Part shown: one piece after another, positions 36,390 to 48,100 of the stretch | Layout of the letters: each line of letters begins with the position of its first letter | How positions within the stretch are numbered: the stretch's first letter is position 1 | Assembly: GCA_026119855.1 (NCBI GenBank) | Contig: JAOWBW010000027.1 | Span: 558,001 to 622,000 of the forward strand | Length of the DNA: 64,000 nt | Reading direction: 5' to 3' | Source: Campanula takesimana | Taxonomy: Eukaryota; Streptophyta; Magnoliopsida; Asterales; Campanulaceae | Made by a program: the position numbers and the translations under genes | Notes under the pieces: model-generated | What the model was told of the DNA's origin: nothing | What the model saw: the letters and a program-made list of their open reading frames with translations, nothing else | Databases searched by the model: none

Positions 36390-37880
36390 ACAGCTAACAG
36401 TTTCATCTTGGCTGTTGGGAAGAAGAAAGCTGTTGGGAGTAGGTAAGCTGTTAGGAGTGTCTTTGGGTAGAACATATGGAAGAATAGAGTTATTCTCATA
36501 CGTAGATAAGGGATTATTGGTTGTTGGTGAGGGTTCTGGAAGGTTGTCAGAGTTTCCAATACTTTCATCAAAATCACGCAGGTCAGTGTTGCTTTGATCA
36601 TTGTTTTCATCAAAGTCAAGATGAATTGATTCTTTTACAACTAGTCTTCTCTTGTTATATACTCTATAGGCTTTGCTAGTGTTGGAGTAGCCTAAAAAGA
36701 TTCCTTCATCACTCTTGGAATCAAATTTATCCAGGTTGTTCTTCCCATTGTTGTGAAAGTAGCATTTGCTTCCAAATCCATGAAAATAGGATATGGTAGG
36801 GACCTTTCCATACCACAACTCATATGGGGTCTTCATATGATACTTGTTGATGAGAGTTTTGTTCTGTACATAGACAGCAGTTGTAACAGCTTCACCCCAA
36901 AAGTATTTAGGAAGATTGTGTTCAGACAGCATTGCTCTTGCTGCTTCACAAATGGTCCTATTTTTTCTTTTTGCAACTCCATTCTGTTGTGGAGTTCTTG
37001 GTGCTGAAAAAAATTGTGATCAATTCTAATTTGATTACAATAAGTGTCAACTCCAGTGTTCTCAAATTCAGTTCCATGATCAGATCTTATCTTTTTGATA
37101 GACAAGCCTTTAAAGTTCTGAACTTTGTTGAACAGCTGAGTGAGATTCTGAAGAGTATCACTTTTGGATTCAAGAAGGATGATCTAAGTGAATCTTGTGT
37201 AGTCATCAACAACTACAAAGAAGTATCTCTTTCCACCTAGAGATCTAGTTCTAATGGGACCAAATAAATCCATGTGAAGGAGATCAAGAGGTTTGGAAGT
37301 GTCAAGTCTTGTTTTTGTAGAAAAGGAGGTCTTCTTTTGTTTTCCACATTGACAGGCTTTGCAAAGCTTGTCCTTCTTGAAAGGTATTTTGGGGAGACCT
37401 TTAACAAGATTGGAGATGGACAATTTTGAAATAGTTTTGAGGTTCAAATGAGCAAGTCTCTTATGCCACAGCCAAGACATATCTGATTGGCTATAGGACA
37501 AAAGACAATGAGCAGCTGAGGATTGAACTACTTCAAGGTGGAGGCAGTAGAGGTTCTTCTTTCTAACACCTGTTAGAATAACCTTATTGTTCTTGTCTTT
37601 GACTTGGCACTGGTCCTTTGTGCAGATAACATGGTAACCTTTATCACAGATTTGACTAATGCTGATCAAATTGTGTTTAAGGCCTTCAACATAAGATACA
37701 TCTGTAAAGATGATCTCCTTGGTCACTAGGTTGCCTGATCCTTTGACTCTTGCTTGAGAATTTTCACCAAATGTAACATTGGGACCATTCTTTGGTGTTA
37801 GTTGTTGAAGCCATTCCTTGTTGTAGGTGATGTGTCTGCTGCATCCACTATCTAAATACCAGATTCCTTTGATAGATACC
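36390..37880 (-). pseudogene. pol: Element 3 protease-integrase, frameshifted
   Basis: Protease DSGCSRH lies at about 37840-37865. Integrase follows with WHKRLAH and CKACQCGK (zinc-binding pairs), LLHMDLFGP, FVVVDDYTRF, SDHGTEFEN, and after frameshifts FWGEAVTTAVYVQNKT and FHGFGSKCYF. The reading frame changes near 37184 and again near 37016. The sequence ends in the integrase C-terminal region (KESIHLDFDEN) and a short tail. Nothing corresponding to RT (no LDVKTAFLNG-like or YVDD-like motif) follows. Confidence 0.85.
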
Positions 37881-40471
37881 TATAAAATAGAATATAAATT
37901 ATGCTACCCTTTATACTTTTTGGGTGCAAAGGATTAGACTTTCTTTGGTACCATAGCCTTGCCACCTGATCTTCTCTTGAAGAACTGGTTAAGGGTGTTA
38001 TAGTAGAAAATGATTTGCATCATGTAGGGTGTCAATGTGAAGGGTTGAGGAGAGTTATATAGGTGTCCAGTGTTATATGGGCTTTGATTTCTGTAGTTTG
38101 GTTGATGAAAGTGAGATTGCTGTCTTGGGTTTTGTGATTGGTATGATGATCTAGGAGAGGAATTTTATGACTGATAAGCATGGCTTTTTCCATTGGAATA
38201 TTGCCAGTTTTGTCTAGGTTGCCTAGGGTTCCTCAGCTATCTAGCATGTCTTGGCTGTCCAGTTTGTTTTGACTGATCAGCTTGTCTTGGTTGTCTAGCT
38301 TGTCTAGGCTTTCTAGGCTTCTGTTCTTGCTTCCTTTTCTGAGATTTAATATCATCAGTACTGGTGGAAGTTTGAGAGTTAGGAATTGTGGGAGAATCCT
38401 CTTTAAATTTACTCTCTTCACTCCTCTGTTTGTACACATCTTCCTTTGTTTGAATGGGGTAAGATGGTTTCTTGGTAGAGAGTGTGTTGTGACTTTGTAA
38501 AATCATAGTTTCAACGGCTCTATCACTAGTAGGTGGAGTATAGATTTTGAGTGTAGGATTTTTAGCTCCTATTCCAGATCTGTCCCCAGGATGTCTTTGA
38601 TTAAAGTGATACATGGATAGAGCATTGCTTGATTTGTTCCAGGAATCAATTTTGCCTTTTAAAGCAATGTTTTCTTCCTTCAAGATACTCATTTCATGTT
38701 CATTATCCTTTTGGCACTTAGAGCAGTCAGTCTTAGCTGTTGAGCTAAGTATGTCATTTTCAAGTTTTTGACATTTTTCTTCGAGATCCTTTTTGGTTGT
38801 TTCAAGGTTAGTGTTTAGGGATTTGAGATTTTCAATGGTTTTTGATTTCTCAAGGTTTTCTGTGATGAGGGCAGCAAAGCTAGAGTCTTGTTTCTTCTTT
38901 TGAATCAAAAGGGTGCAAACTAAATTTCTAAATCCATCAATGTTAAGAGAATTAAAATTATGAGCAAGTCTCTTATGCCACAGCCAAGACATATCTGATT
39001 GGCTATAGGACAAAAGACAATGAGCAGCTGAGGATTGAACTACTTCAAGGTGGAGGCAGTAGAGGTTCTTCTTTCTAACACCTGTTAGAATAACCTTATT
39101 GTTCTTGTCTTTGACTTGGCACTGGTCCTTTGTGCAGATAACATGGTAACCTTTATCACAGATTTGAATAATGCTGATCAAATTGAGTTTAAGGCCTTCA
39201 ACATAAGATACATCTGTAAAGATGATCTCCTTGGTCACTAGGTTGCATGATCCTTTGACTCTTGCTTGAGAATTGTCACCAAATGTAACATTGGGACCAT
39301 TCTTTGGTATTAGTTGTTGAAGCCATTCCTTGTTGTAGGTCATGTGTCTGCTGCATCCACTATCTAAATACCAGAATCCTTTGATAGATACCTATAAAAT
39401 AGAATATAAATTATGGTACCCTTTATACTTTTTGGGTGCAAAGGATTAGACTTTCTTTGGTACCCTAGCCTTGCCACCTGATCTTCTCTTGAAGAACTGG
39501 TTAAGGGTGTTATAGTAGAAAATGATTTGCATCATGTAGGGTGTCAACGTGAAGGGTTGAGGAGAGTTATATAGGTGTCCAGTGTTGTATGGGCTTTGGT
39601 TTCTGTAGTTTGGTTGATGAAAGTGAGATTGCTGTCTTAGGTTTTGTGATTGGTATGATGATCTAGGAGAGGAATTTTATGACTGATAAGCATGGCTTTT
39701 TCCATTGGAATATTGCCAGTTTTGTCTAGGTTGCCTAGGGTGCCTCTGCTATCTAGCATGTCTTGGCTGTCCAGTTTGTTTTGACTGATCAGCTTGTCTT
39801 GGCTGTCTAGCTTGTCTAGGCTTTCTAGGCTTCTGTTCTTGCTTCCTTTTTTGAGATTTAATATCATCAGTACTGATGGAAGTTTGAGAGTTAGGAATTG
39901 TGGGAGAATCCTCTTTTAATTTACTCTCTTCACTCCTCTGTTTGTACACATCTTCCTTTGTTTGAATGGGGTAAGATGGTTTCTTGGTAGAGAATGTGTT
40001 GTGACTTTGTAAAATCATAGTTTCAACGGCTCTATCACTAGTAGGTCAAGTGTAGATTTTGAGTGTAGGATTTTTAGCTCCTATTCCAGATCTGTCCCCA
40101 GGTTGTCTTTGATTAAAGTGATACATGGATAGAGCATTGCTTGATTTGTTCCAGGAATCAATTTTGCCTTTTAAAGCAATGTTTTCTTCCTTCAAGATAC
40201 TCATTTCATGTTCATTATCCTTTTGGGACTTAGAGCAGTCAGTCTTAGCTGTTGAGCTAAGTATGTCATTTTCAAGTTTTTGACATTTTTCTTCGAGATC
40301 CTTTTTGGTTGTTTCAAGGTTAGTGTTTAGGGATTTGAGATTTTCAATGGTTTTTGATTTCTCAAGGTTTTCTGTGATGAGGGCAGCAAAGCTAGAGTCT
40401 TGTTTCTTCTTTTGAATCAAAAGGGTGCAAACTAAATTTCTAAATCCATCAATGTTAAGAGAATTAAAATT
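37448..40471 (-). repeat. 1,512-bp tandem duplication inside element 3
   Basis: Bases 37448-38959 and 38960-40471 are near-identical copies with a period of 1,512 bp, only a few substitutions apart. Each carries the gag C-terminal coiled coil, the basic PRQ-rich segment, protease and the first part of integrase. The flanking sequences share 'atg' at the joints. The length is a multiple of three, so the frame is kept. Confidence 0.92.
38237..39343 (-). pseudogene. Chimeric ORF across the duplication joint (protease/integrase fused to gag coiled coil)
   Basis: 368 codons that begin in the protease-integrase region (MTYNKEWLQQL; integrase WHKRLAH) and at about 38960 run in frame into a second copy of the gag tail. 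That tail has a coiled coil (LEKSKTIENLKSLNTNLETT) and a basic repeat KPRKPRQARQPRQADQSKQ. The order is the reverse of normal (integrase then gag), which proves it was made by the tandem duplication. Probably not functional. Confidence 0.8.
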
Positions 40472-41741
40472 ATGTACCTCTTTAAGTTCTTCAGCAGTAG
40501 CTAAGGCTTCTAGGTCTTGTTCATTATCTGAGTCATCACATTCCTATGAAACCAAACACAGTAATGCTTCTTCTTCATTACTATCTGAGTTTGATGATTC
40601 AAATTCTTCATCACTAAACCTAGAGGAGTCAGCAAGCATGACTTATTATTTATTTTTGTCATTCTTAGCCTTGACACAATTAAAGCAATTGCCCCTAGTG
40701 CTATGAATAACTTCTTTAGAATAAGTCATTCTTTTTTAGTTTTCTCTTGGTTTCTTAGGTTCTTTGCAATCAGCAGCATAGTGGTCTGGTTTACCACAGT
40801 TGTAACACTCAATATTCTTCTTGATAACTCTTGAGTTGAGTTGGATGGTGAAGGACTGTATCTTCTATAAAAAGCTTTCTTTTGATGCTTCATGGCATTT
40901 CTGACAGCCATAGAGATGAGACTTGGGATGTCTTCTTGAGAGATAGGCTTTGATTCTTGTTTAGGAGTTATGTTCAGCTTTTGTAGAGCATTAATAAGAA
41001 GAGTGTCAATGTCTTATTGAGAAATTTGTTTCTGAGTTTGCTCTTGAGCTACAAGGGCAAGGGTTTGAGATATGGTGGATGCTGGTTGAATTTTGATAAT
41101 TCCTTCTAGTTCATATGCTTCAAGTTTGCCAAAGTATTATTATATGGTCATAGTACTCCATTCAGCTCCTTCTCTAATGGGAAGGGCTACTTTCTCATAC
41201 TCTTGAGGAAGATTAGAGTAGATCTTTAAGCAAAGTTCAGATTGTTCAAAATTTTACCATGGTCTGAAATGGCTCTTACAAGATCTTCAACTCTTGGTCT
41301 TGCAGCACTCACTTTCTCTCCAGGATAGAATTTGAAGTTGTCTAACTGTCTTAATAGGTTATATAGATTCTGGGTTCTAACACTGGTGTGTTTAGTGAAC
41401 TTTGTGCTAATTAATTCCCATGCTGCTTTAGCACTTGGTACTTTAGCTATTTCTTGAGCTAGGGAGTCATTTAGACTTTTTTGCAGAATGTTTTTTACTT
41501 TTAAGTTTGCAGTCATAAGTTGTCTTTGTGCATCAGTCCAGTTTTCAGGAGATTTGAGTTTGCTACCTCCTCCATTGACTTCAGCTTGAGTGGGAGGTTC
41601 AACTTCATTTTCTAAGACATACCAGTTCCATATGCTATTAGCATCTAGATAGGTTTTGATTTTTGATGAATAAATCTCAAAGGATCCACAATCATCAATG
41701 TGTGGAATGTCCTTTTCATTGTTTCTTCTTGGTTGAGGCAT
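40472..41741 (-). pseudogene. gag: Element 3 gag, broken
   Basis: Starts at ATG 41741 (MPQPRRNNEKDIPHIDDCGS), the first ATG about 50 bases after the PBS. A longer frame back to 41807 uses PBS codons and a TTG, so I reject it. The gag core (WTDAQRQLMTANLKVKNIL; FYPGEKVSAARPRVEDLVR) ends at a frameshift/stop near 41226. Homology continues in shifted frames through IYSNLPQEYEKVALPIREG to a zinc knuckle CYNCGKPDHYAADC at about 40770-40815, with further stops. The coiled-coil tail follows in the duplicated region (ORF 40046-40420). Confidence 0.82.
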
Positions 41742-41790
41742 GGTGGGTTGAATGGATCTATCACAAGTTGTTAGACTCTGTATAGTGAAT

Positions 41791-41807
41791 CCAAGCTCTG
41801 ATGCCAA
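41791..41807 (-). other. Element 3 primer-binding site
   Basis: Minus-strand TTGGCATCAGAGCTTGG starts one base after the 5' LTR. It differs from TGGTATCAGAGC by one base (T to C). Confidence 0.8.
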
Positions 41808-41808
41808 T

Positions 41809-42986
41809 TGAAAGGCCCTGTTTAACTAAATGAACAGATTAATTAAAACTTGAACAGCTAACTGTTTGAGGTTAGCTGTTGAGAGATAAAAATAAAAAGA
41901 AATGTGCAGCGGAATATAAATGAATGAATAAATGAAAGGACAAGGTGTATGTGTGTGTTAGTGTTGAGACAAGAGTGTACACAGTACTTTAAAGTGGTTC
42001 AGAGGCAAAACCCTTCTCTTACATCAACCCCCACTGTTAGAACAGTGAGACCAATTCACTATAATAATCTCTACTTTTAGAGTTACAAGAATTGATAAGG
42101 CAAGTTCCTTTGAACCCCCTCTACTTAATTGACACTTCAATTAAGGTTGCTTCTTTCAAAGCGAGAAAAAGAAAAAGAAAATAGAATACACAAGAGTGTT
42201 TACAGAAGTAGCTTGGCTGTTAGCTGGCTGAAATTGGGTTGCAACTGGGTGCAAAATGGTACAATACTTGTAGGGGTTTATGCAAGTCTTCAAAACTGCA
42301 GAGAGAATGCAGTAAGGCTATAAATAGTGAAAGGTTGTAAAAATGGGTTAAAAGGGTCACTTGACAACATGCCAGTATACTCCTTTATATAAGGGAGGAC
42401 ATATAGCCGTTGGGGGACAAGGGTACAGTAGTAGCCGTTTGGGGAACAAGGTACAGAGAAGTAATGGTTCCCTTTGACATTGACTGAAAGGATTGTTTGT
42501 ATTTCTGTATATAGGTTGTCAAGGTTTGGGGAAGGTGTATTCACACTTGAACAAGCTTCAATATGAGTTATTCCAATGACTTATAATATTGGAACAATTA
42601 TTCTTCAAGGATCTGAATGACATGGAGATAGCTGTTGAAGAAGAATAGTCTTAGCTATTGAAACAGGGAAGCTTAGCAGCTGGGCTTGTAGGGCCTTAGC
42701 TGTTGAAGCTTGTTTGAAGATATCATTTTGATAATTCATTTGAGGTTGAGGGAGTTTGTAATAGGTAGTTCTTCAGTTTGTTAGATGTGTAGATGATAGG
42801 TAGATCTTGTAATGACTTGGCTGTTTGAGTGAATGGAAATAGGACAGTTTAGCTGTTGAGCTTTGCCTTGGGTTGCCTGTGTTCAGGTCTTTTGTATACA
42901 TCATATAATCAATGACTTGATTATTTATTTATCGGAACATATTTACTATGATTAATTGTGAGTTTAAACATAGTGAGGTACTAACA
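41809..42986 (-). repeat. Element 3 5' LTR (1,178 bp)
   Basis: Same ends and features as 31012-32183: palindrome AACAGCTAAC/GTTAGCTGTT near 41852-41880, TATA-like TTATATAA at 42385-42392, dispersed TTAGCTGTTG. A small insertion near 42500 distinguishes it from the 3' LTR. Confidence 0.92.
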
Positions 42987-45359
42987 AATATGTTTAAGAA
43001 AAAGTAAATGTTGTGAGTATAAATAATAAAGTAGGAGGGAGAAAGTAATTTGGGAGTTTTGGTTGTGAGAATGACAAGTGGGTAGGGAGTTTAGGAGTTT
43101 CTTTGTTTAAGTATATTAGGACTCCATCCATCCTAAATATTTGGTATTCTAACAAGAATGCTTGAAAAGAAAGAACATAATAGCACTATAAATTGATACA
43201 TGCTAGCTTCATAAACTTTGAATAGCTATAAGAAGTTTTAAAAAATATGATATTTGCACACATAAAAAACTTTACGACCTTGTTAAGTTGTTTCGGTTTG
43301 TGGTAAATAAAAAGAAAACTAATTAATTGATCTCATTTCGTAAAGTATTTCTAACAAAGGGGAGATAATCTTATCATATCTTTTCTTAATAAACTAAATA
43401 GAAATGAGATTCCAGGAACATGACTGATTTGCGTCTAATATTATTGGGCCTATCAAATGAAAGAGGCTGATATACCATTTACAAACTGATCGTTGTTCAT
43501 GGCATTTCATAAAACAATGCACCAGAGTTGCCAAAAATTCATTTCATGAGATGCCATGAACACGTATTTAATTGATACACGCTTGGAACAATTTTTGCCA
43601 TCATTTGGTTATGAAGTGTGTTGAAAACACTCTACAAAAAGAGCGTTATTCGTGGAATATCATCAAATGACATTTCCTTTTATGCAATGACATTTCAAGA
43701 TATGCCACAAATACGATCACATTGCGGTGTTTTGCTATGCTGCAAAAAAAAAAAAGAGAAGTGAGTTTGGGGAATTTGCGGCTTTCATATGGACCCTTTT
43801 ATAGGGGTTTTCTTGTCTCTATCAGTTAAGGATGATGTAACAAACATTAAATGCATGATAATTAATGTTGTCTTTTGCATTTTAAGAAATGTAACAAATT
43901 TTGTTGGATTGAACTTTATTTGGTGACAATTTTATTTCTAGTTGAGGAGATGGAATTTAATGGAGTCTATTACTGTATGAAAGGTATTGAAGAGTTATTA
44001 GCTTTGATAGAATTATAGTGAACTCAAAAGGTTTCCTTCTTGTAAAGGAAGTATTTTCATTCTTTTGCTTTTTTGATCATCTTTCAATATGAATATTTTT
44101 AAGAAAAAGTAAATGTTGTGAGTATAAATAAAAAAGTAATAAAGAGAAAGTAATTTGGGAGTTCTGGTTGTGAGAATGACAAGTGGGTAGGGAGTTTTGG
44201 TGTTTCTTTGTTTAAGTATATTACGACTCCATCCGTCCTAAATATTTGGTATTCTAACAAGAATGCTTGAAAAGAAAGAACATAATAGCACTATAAATTG
44301 ATACATGCTAACTTCATAAACTTTAAATAGCTATAAGAAGTTTAAAAAAATATGATATTTGCACACATAAAAAACTTTACGACCTTGTTAATTTGTTTCG
44401 GTTTGTGGTAAATAAAAAGAAAACTAATTAATTGATCTCATTTCATAAAGTATTTCTAAAAAAGGGGAGATAATCTTATCACATCTTTTCTTAATAAACT
44501 AAATAGAAATGAAATTCCAGGAACATGACTGATTTGCGTCTAATATTATTGGGCCTATGAAATGAAAGAGGCTGATATACCCTTTACAAACTGATCGTTG
44601 TTCATGGCATTTCAGGAAACAATGCACAAGAGTTGCCAAAAATTCATTTCATGAGATGCCATGAACACGATCAATTTGTATTTAATTGATACAGGCTTGG
44701 AACAATTTTTGCCATCATTTGGTTATGAAGTGTGTTGAAAACACTCTACAAAAAGAGCGTTATTCGTGGAATATCATCAAATGACATTTCCTTTTATGCA
44801 ACGACATTTCAAGATATGCCACCAATACGATCACATTGCGGTGTTTTGCTATGCTGCAAAAAAAAGAGAAGTGAGTTTTGGGAATTTGCGGCTTTCATAT
44901 GGACCCTTTTATAGGGGTTTTCTTGTCTCTATCAGTTAAGGATTATGTAGCAAACATTAAATGCATGATAATTAATGTTGTCTTTTGCATTTTAAGAAAT
45001 GTAACAAATTTTGTTGGAGTGAACTTTATTTGGTGACAATTTTATTTCTAGTTGAGGTGATGGAATTTAATGGAGTCTATTAGTGTAGGAAAAGGTATTG
45101 AAGAGTTATTAGCTTTGATAGAATTATAGTGAACTCAAAAGTTTTCCTTCTTGTAAAGGAAGTATTTTCATTCTTTTGCTTTTTTGATCATCTTTCAATA
45201 TGAATATTTTTAAGAAAAAGTAAATGTTGTGAGTATAAATAATAAATTAATATAGAGAAAGTAATTTGGGAGTTCTGGTTGTGAGAATGACAAGTGGGTA
45301 GGGAGTTTTGGTGTTTCTTTGTTTAAGTATATTAGGACTCCATCCGTCCTAAATATTTG
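42987..45359. repeat. 1.1-kb tandem satellite array, segment 3
   Basis: Unit markers at 43147 and 44252 (period 1105). The last unit is cut by element 4 within 'aaatatttggtattc'. Both palindrome modules are present, although module A of the first unit has a short deletion after 'gaacacg'. Confidence 0.92.
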
Positions 45360-48055
45360 TGTAACACCCCGAATTTTCTTATAATATCTGAGCATTTAAT
45401 GGCATTAAATATCCATAAATAACAATAATAAATACTTCAAATTAGGGTTCACAACTGCCCCTTATTTAACCATAAATTCAACACAATAGCGGAAGCGTAA
45501 CTAAAACTTGTCTTGGTAGGTAAACAACCCTAACCATCAATGTACTTTGACTTACGTCCAAATAATCTTAAACTACTAAATTGAGAATCTGCAATCCACC
45601 GTCTTCCCACGGCTGCTTTCCTTGACTTGTCCTTCTACTTAAATCCTGAAAACAAAATTTGTAGAGAAGGGATGAGCGAACGAATGCTCAGTAAGTTCAT
45701 ACGTGGCCTCTCCGGTTACTAAGGAGAGACGACCAGAACGAATACTATGAATAACTTTTACAAAGATAGGTTCAGTTACTTTTGGATTCAAGACTGCAGA
45801 ACAATACAGTCGTATTACTTTTAAGATTTTACTTTCAAAGGATTATGGCACTACAATCCAAAGGGATTCATTCAAGTTCCGTCAATTCCTTGGTAACGTA
45901 CATTATAACCTCAATGCCAAAGGTACAATTTGTACACCTAGCTTCTTCAGCCAATAGTGTGGGTCGTAACATATATGGTATCCACACACATATGCTCGGG
46001 GTCTAGAATCATCCTTGTAATCAGACAATTCCTGAGAGAAGGCATGTGATCACTCATGCAATCCCTAGTTTAAGGACGAGTCTTTTCTAACTGGACTGTC
46101 CGTCAATGTCTTTTCTAACTGGACATTGGATGCCTTAACGAGTAAGCGATTAACTTACAAGTTAAAATTGGATGCCTTAACGAGTAAGCGATTAACTTAC
46201 AAGTTAAAATTAGAACATACCATGGTACAAGTATGTGATACAAGTTTCAAACTTCGATACTTAGTAGATCGATGGGGACATCACTAAGTATAGATTCTTT
46301 CAAAGAACGTTCAATAACGCAGAGTTCATTCAAATACTATCATGCCATACTGATAGCTAACTTTAGAAAGAAATACCGAATTCCAATAAACAGGAGTTCA
46401 AATACTGTAAGGAACGTAATCCCTTACCTGAATTGCTTTTCCTCGCAATCTCCTCTCTGTGCAAATCTACAAGGCACGGAGTAATTTACTTTAGTACTCT
46501 CAACATTGTTAACTATTTCTACTTAGTTAACTGAGAGATGCGTTTTAACTTCTTTACTTCGTTACTTCTTTTCTTACGTTTAAGTTTCTGACTTTGATTT
46601 ACGAGTCAGTCCTTTAACTTTGATATAATTGCAATTAAGTCCTCTGACTTTGGGTTAATTACAATTTGGTCCCTCCACTTTGGGTTAATTGCAAATTGGT
46701 CCTTCAACTTTGGATTAATTGCAATTTAGTCCTTCAACTTTAGTTCAATTACAATTTAGTCCTTTAACTTTGGATTAATTGTAGATTAGTCCTTCAACTT
46801 TAATTCAATTGCAATTTAGTCCTTCCACTTTGGATTAATTGCAGATTAGTCCTTCAACTTTCCTTTAATTACAGAAAGGTCCTTGGACTTGGTTCTGTTC
46901 ACAAGGTCCCCTAAGTTTCTCTTTTTAATCACTTAGGCCCCTCTATCTTCAAAGTTTCCTTTTTATTTCTTTTAACTTTAATTATTTTCAGTTTAGTCCT
47001 TTTCCGTTAGGAAACTAACTGAAACTTCTAATCTTTTCCTTTCTCGTTAACTTTTTAACCTTCAAGGTCTTCCAAGTGTTTATTCTATTTCCTCAAGTTA
47101 CTTTTCTAACTTGTTAACAATCCTTTTAACGATTTTGTTTTCTTTCCATTAGAAACTTAACGAAAACACTAACTTTCCGTCCCAATTCTTAACATCTTCA
47201 ATCAAGAATCAACACCCATAATTCCTCATCATGGCCGAAACTTGTATGATCCAAAATCCATTGATTTGATCAATTTTCTAATTCTTTAAATTTTTCTAAA
47301 TTCCCAAACATCAATATTATTTATAATACACTTAACGAGGATCATTTAAATCAACAAAATCAATTTTCCATGGCTTAGGGCCATTCGGCCGAGACATGTT
47401 CAAGGGGAAATCCATATTTTTTTCTTCTTTTGATAAACCCAATTTAACCTCAATGATTTATATGTTCAATTCCCAAGCATTGCATAATATAAATCAATTC
47501 AATTTAAGATTATAAAATCAATCTTAAAAATAAACTAGTAACAAGATTACTATATTTTTTTCATGGTATTTAGATCAACTTCATTAACCTTTTAAAATTT
47601 ATCATTCATAACTAGCATGCAAAACCCTAATCTTTGTATTCTTAATTCATGCATAACTTATGATTTACTAATCCAAATTCAACGAAATAAATTTTGGAGA
47701 GTAGGATTTAGCATTACCTTGAGAATGATCGGATTGTGTCTCCAAAACAATGCCCGGAATTTTCTTCTCCTCCCTCTCTAGGTTCGGCCGGCGGCTATGG
47801 GGTAGGCTAGGGTTTGTTTTCCTTTTTTTTTTTTTGAGTTTATGATAATAAAGAATTCCCAAGTTGACTAACTCAATAATTTATACCTTGGATTGATTCC
47901 TAATTGGGTTGGGTTTACTAATATAATTTCGGGCCAATCCAAATTCCTTGGGCCCACTTCTTTCAATTACCTTATAACTCTAATTATCATTTAATTAGTT
48001 TAACAAAAACCGAAAATAAAATAAATAAATAAATTAAAATTTTCCGGTTATTACA
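45360..48055 (-). repeat. Element 4 3' LTR (2,696 bp)
   Basis: Plus-strand ends TGTAACACCC and GGTTATTACA. Contains a 42-bp direct duplication (46128-46211) and nine 30-bp tandem repeats (46617-46886). A block 'ctctccggttactaaggaga' near 45704 forms an inverted repeat. A TATAAATT (minus) near 47880 is a weak promoter candidate. Confidence 0.95.
46617..46886. repeat. 30-bp minisatellite in the LTR, 9 copies
   Basis: Exact 30-bp spacing of 'actttggattaattgcaatt'-type units ending 'tagtccttca'. The same nine-unit array is in the other LTR at 55182-55451, so it existed before this insertion. Confidence 0.95.
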
Positions 48056-48073
48056 TTCTTACCCCCTTAAAAG
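48056..48073 (-). other. Element 4 polypurine tract
   Basis: Minus-strand TTTTAAGGGGGTAAGAA abuts the 3' LTR and lies only about 28 bases after the pol stop. Confidence 0.85.
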
Positions 48074-48100
48074 AAGTTTGTCCTCAAACTTTGACAATTC

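Larger units (their letters stand above)
31012..42986 (-). mobile_element. Element 3: copia-type LTR retrotransposon lacking RT and RNase H
   Basis: Minus-strand element with LTRs at 31012-32183 and 41809-42986 and a perfect 5-bp target duplication AATAT (31007-31011 and 42987-42991). Internal order from the 5' LTR: PBS, gag, protease and integrase with a 1,512-bp tandem duplication, then directly a long accessory ORF and PPT. No reverse transcriptase or RNase H motif is present in any frame I could read, so it is non-autonomous. Order of gag parts (zinc knuckle, coiled coil, protease) and the accessory ORF match element 1, suggesting a related Sirevirus-like origin. Confidence 0.9.

Noticed and set aside
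41226..41807. Gag start at 41807 in element 3.
   Set aside because: The frame begins with TTG inside the primer-binding site; the first ATG at 41741 is the sensible start.
31012..42986. Element 3 as nested inside element 2.
   Set aside because: 46 bp of satellite with separate target duplications lies between them.
46617..46886. Possible CRISPR-like array.
   Set aside because: Direct 30-bp repeats without spacers, inside an LTR of a plant retrotransposon.
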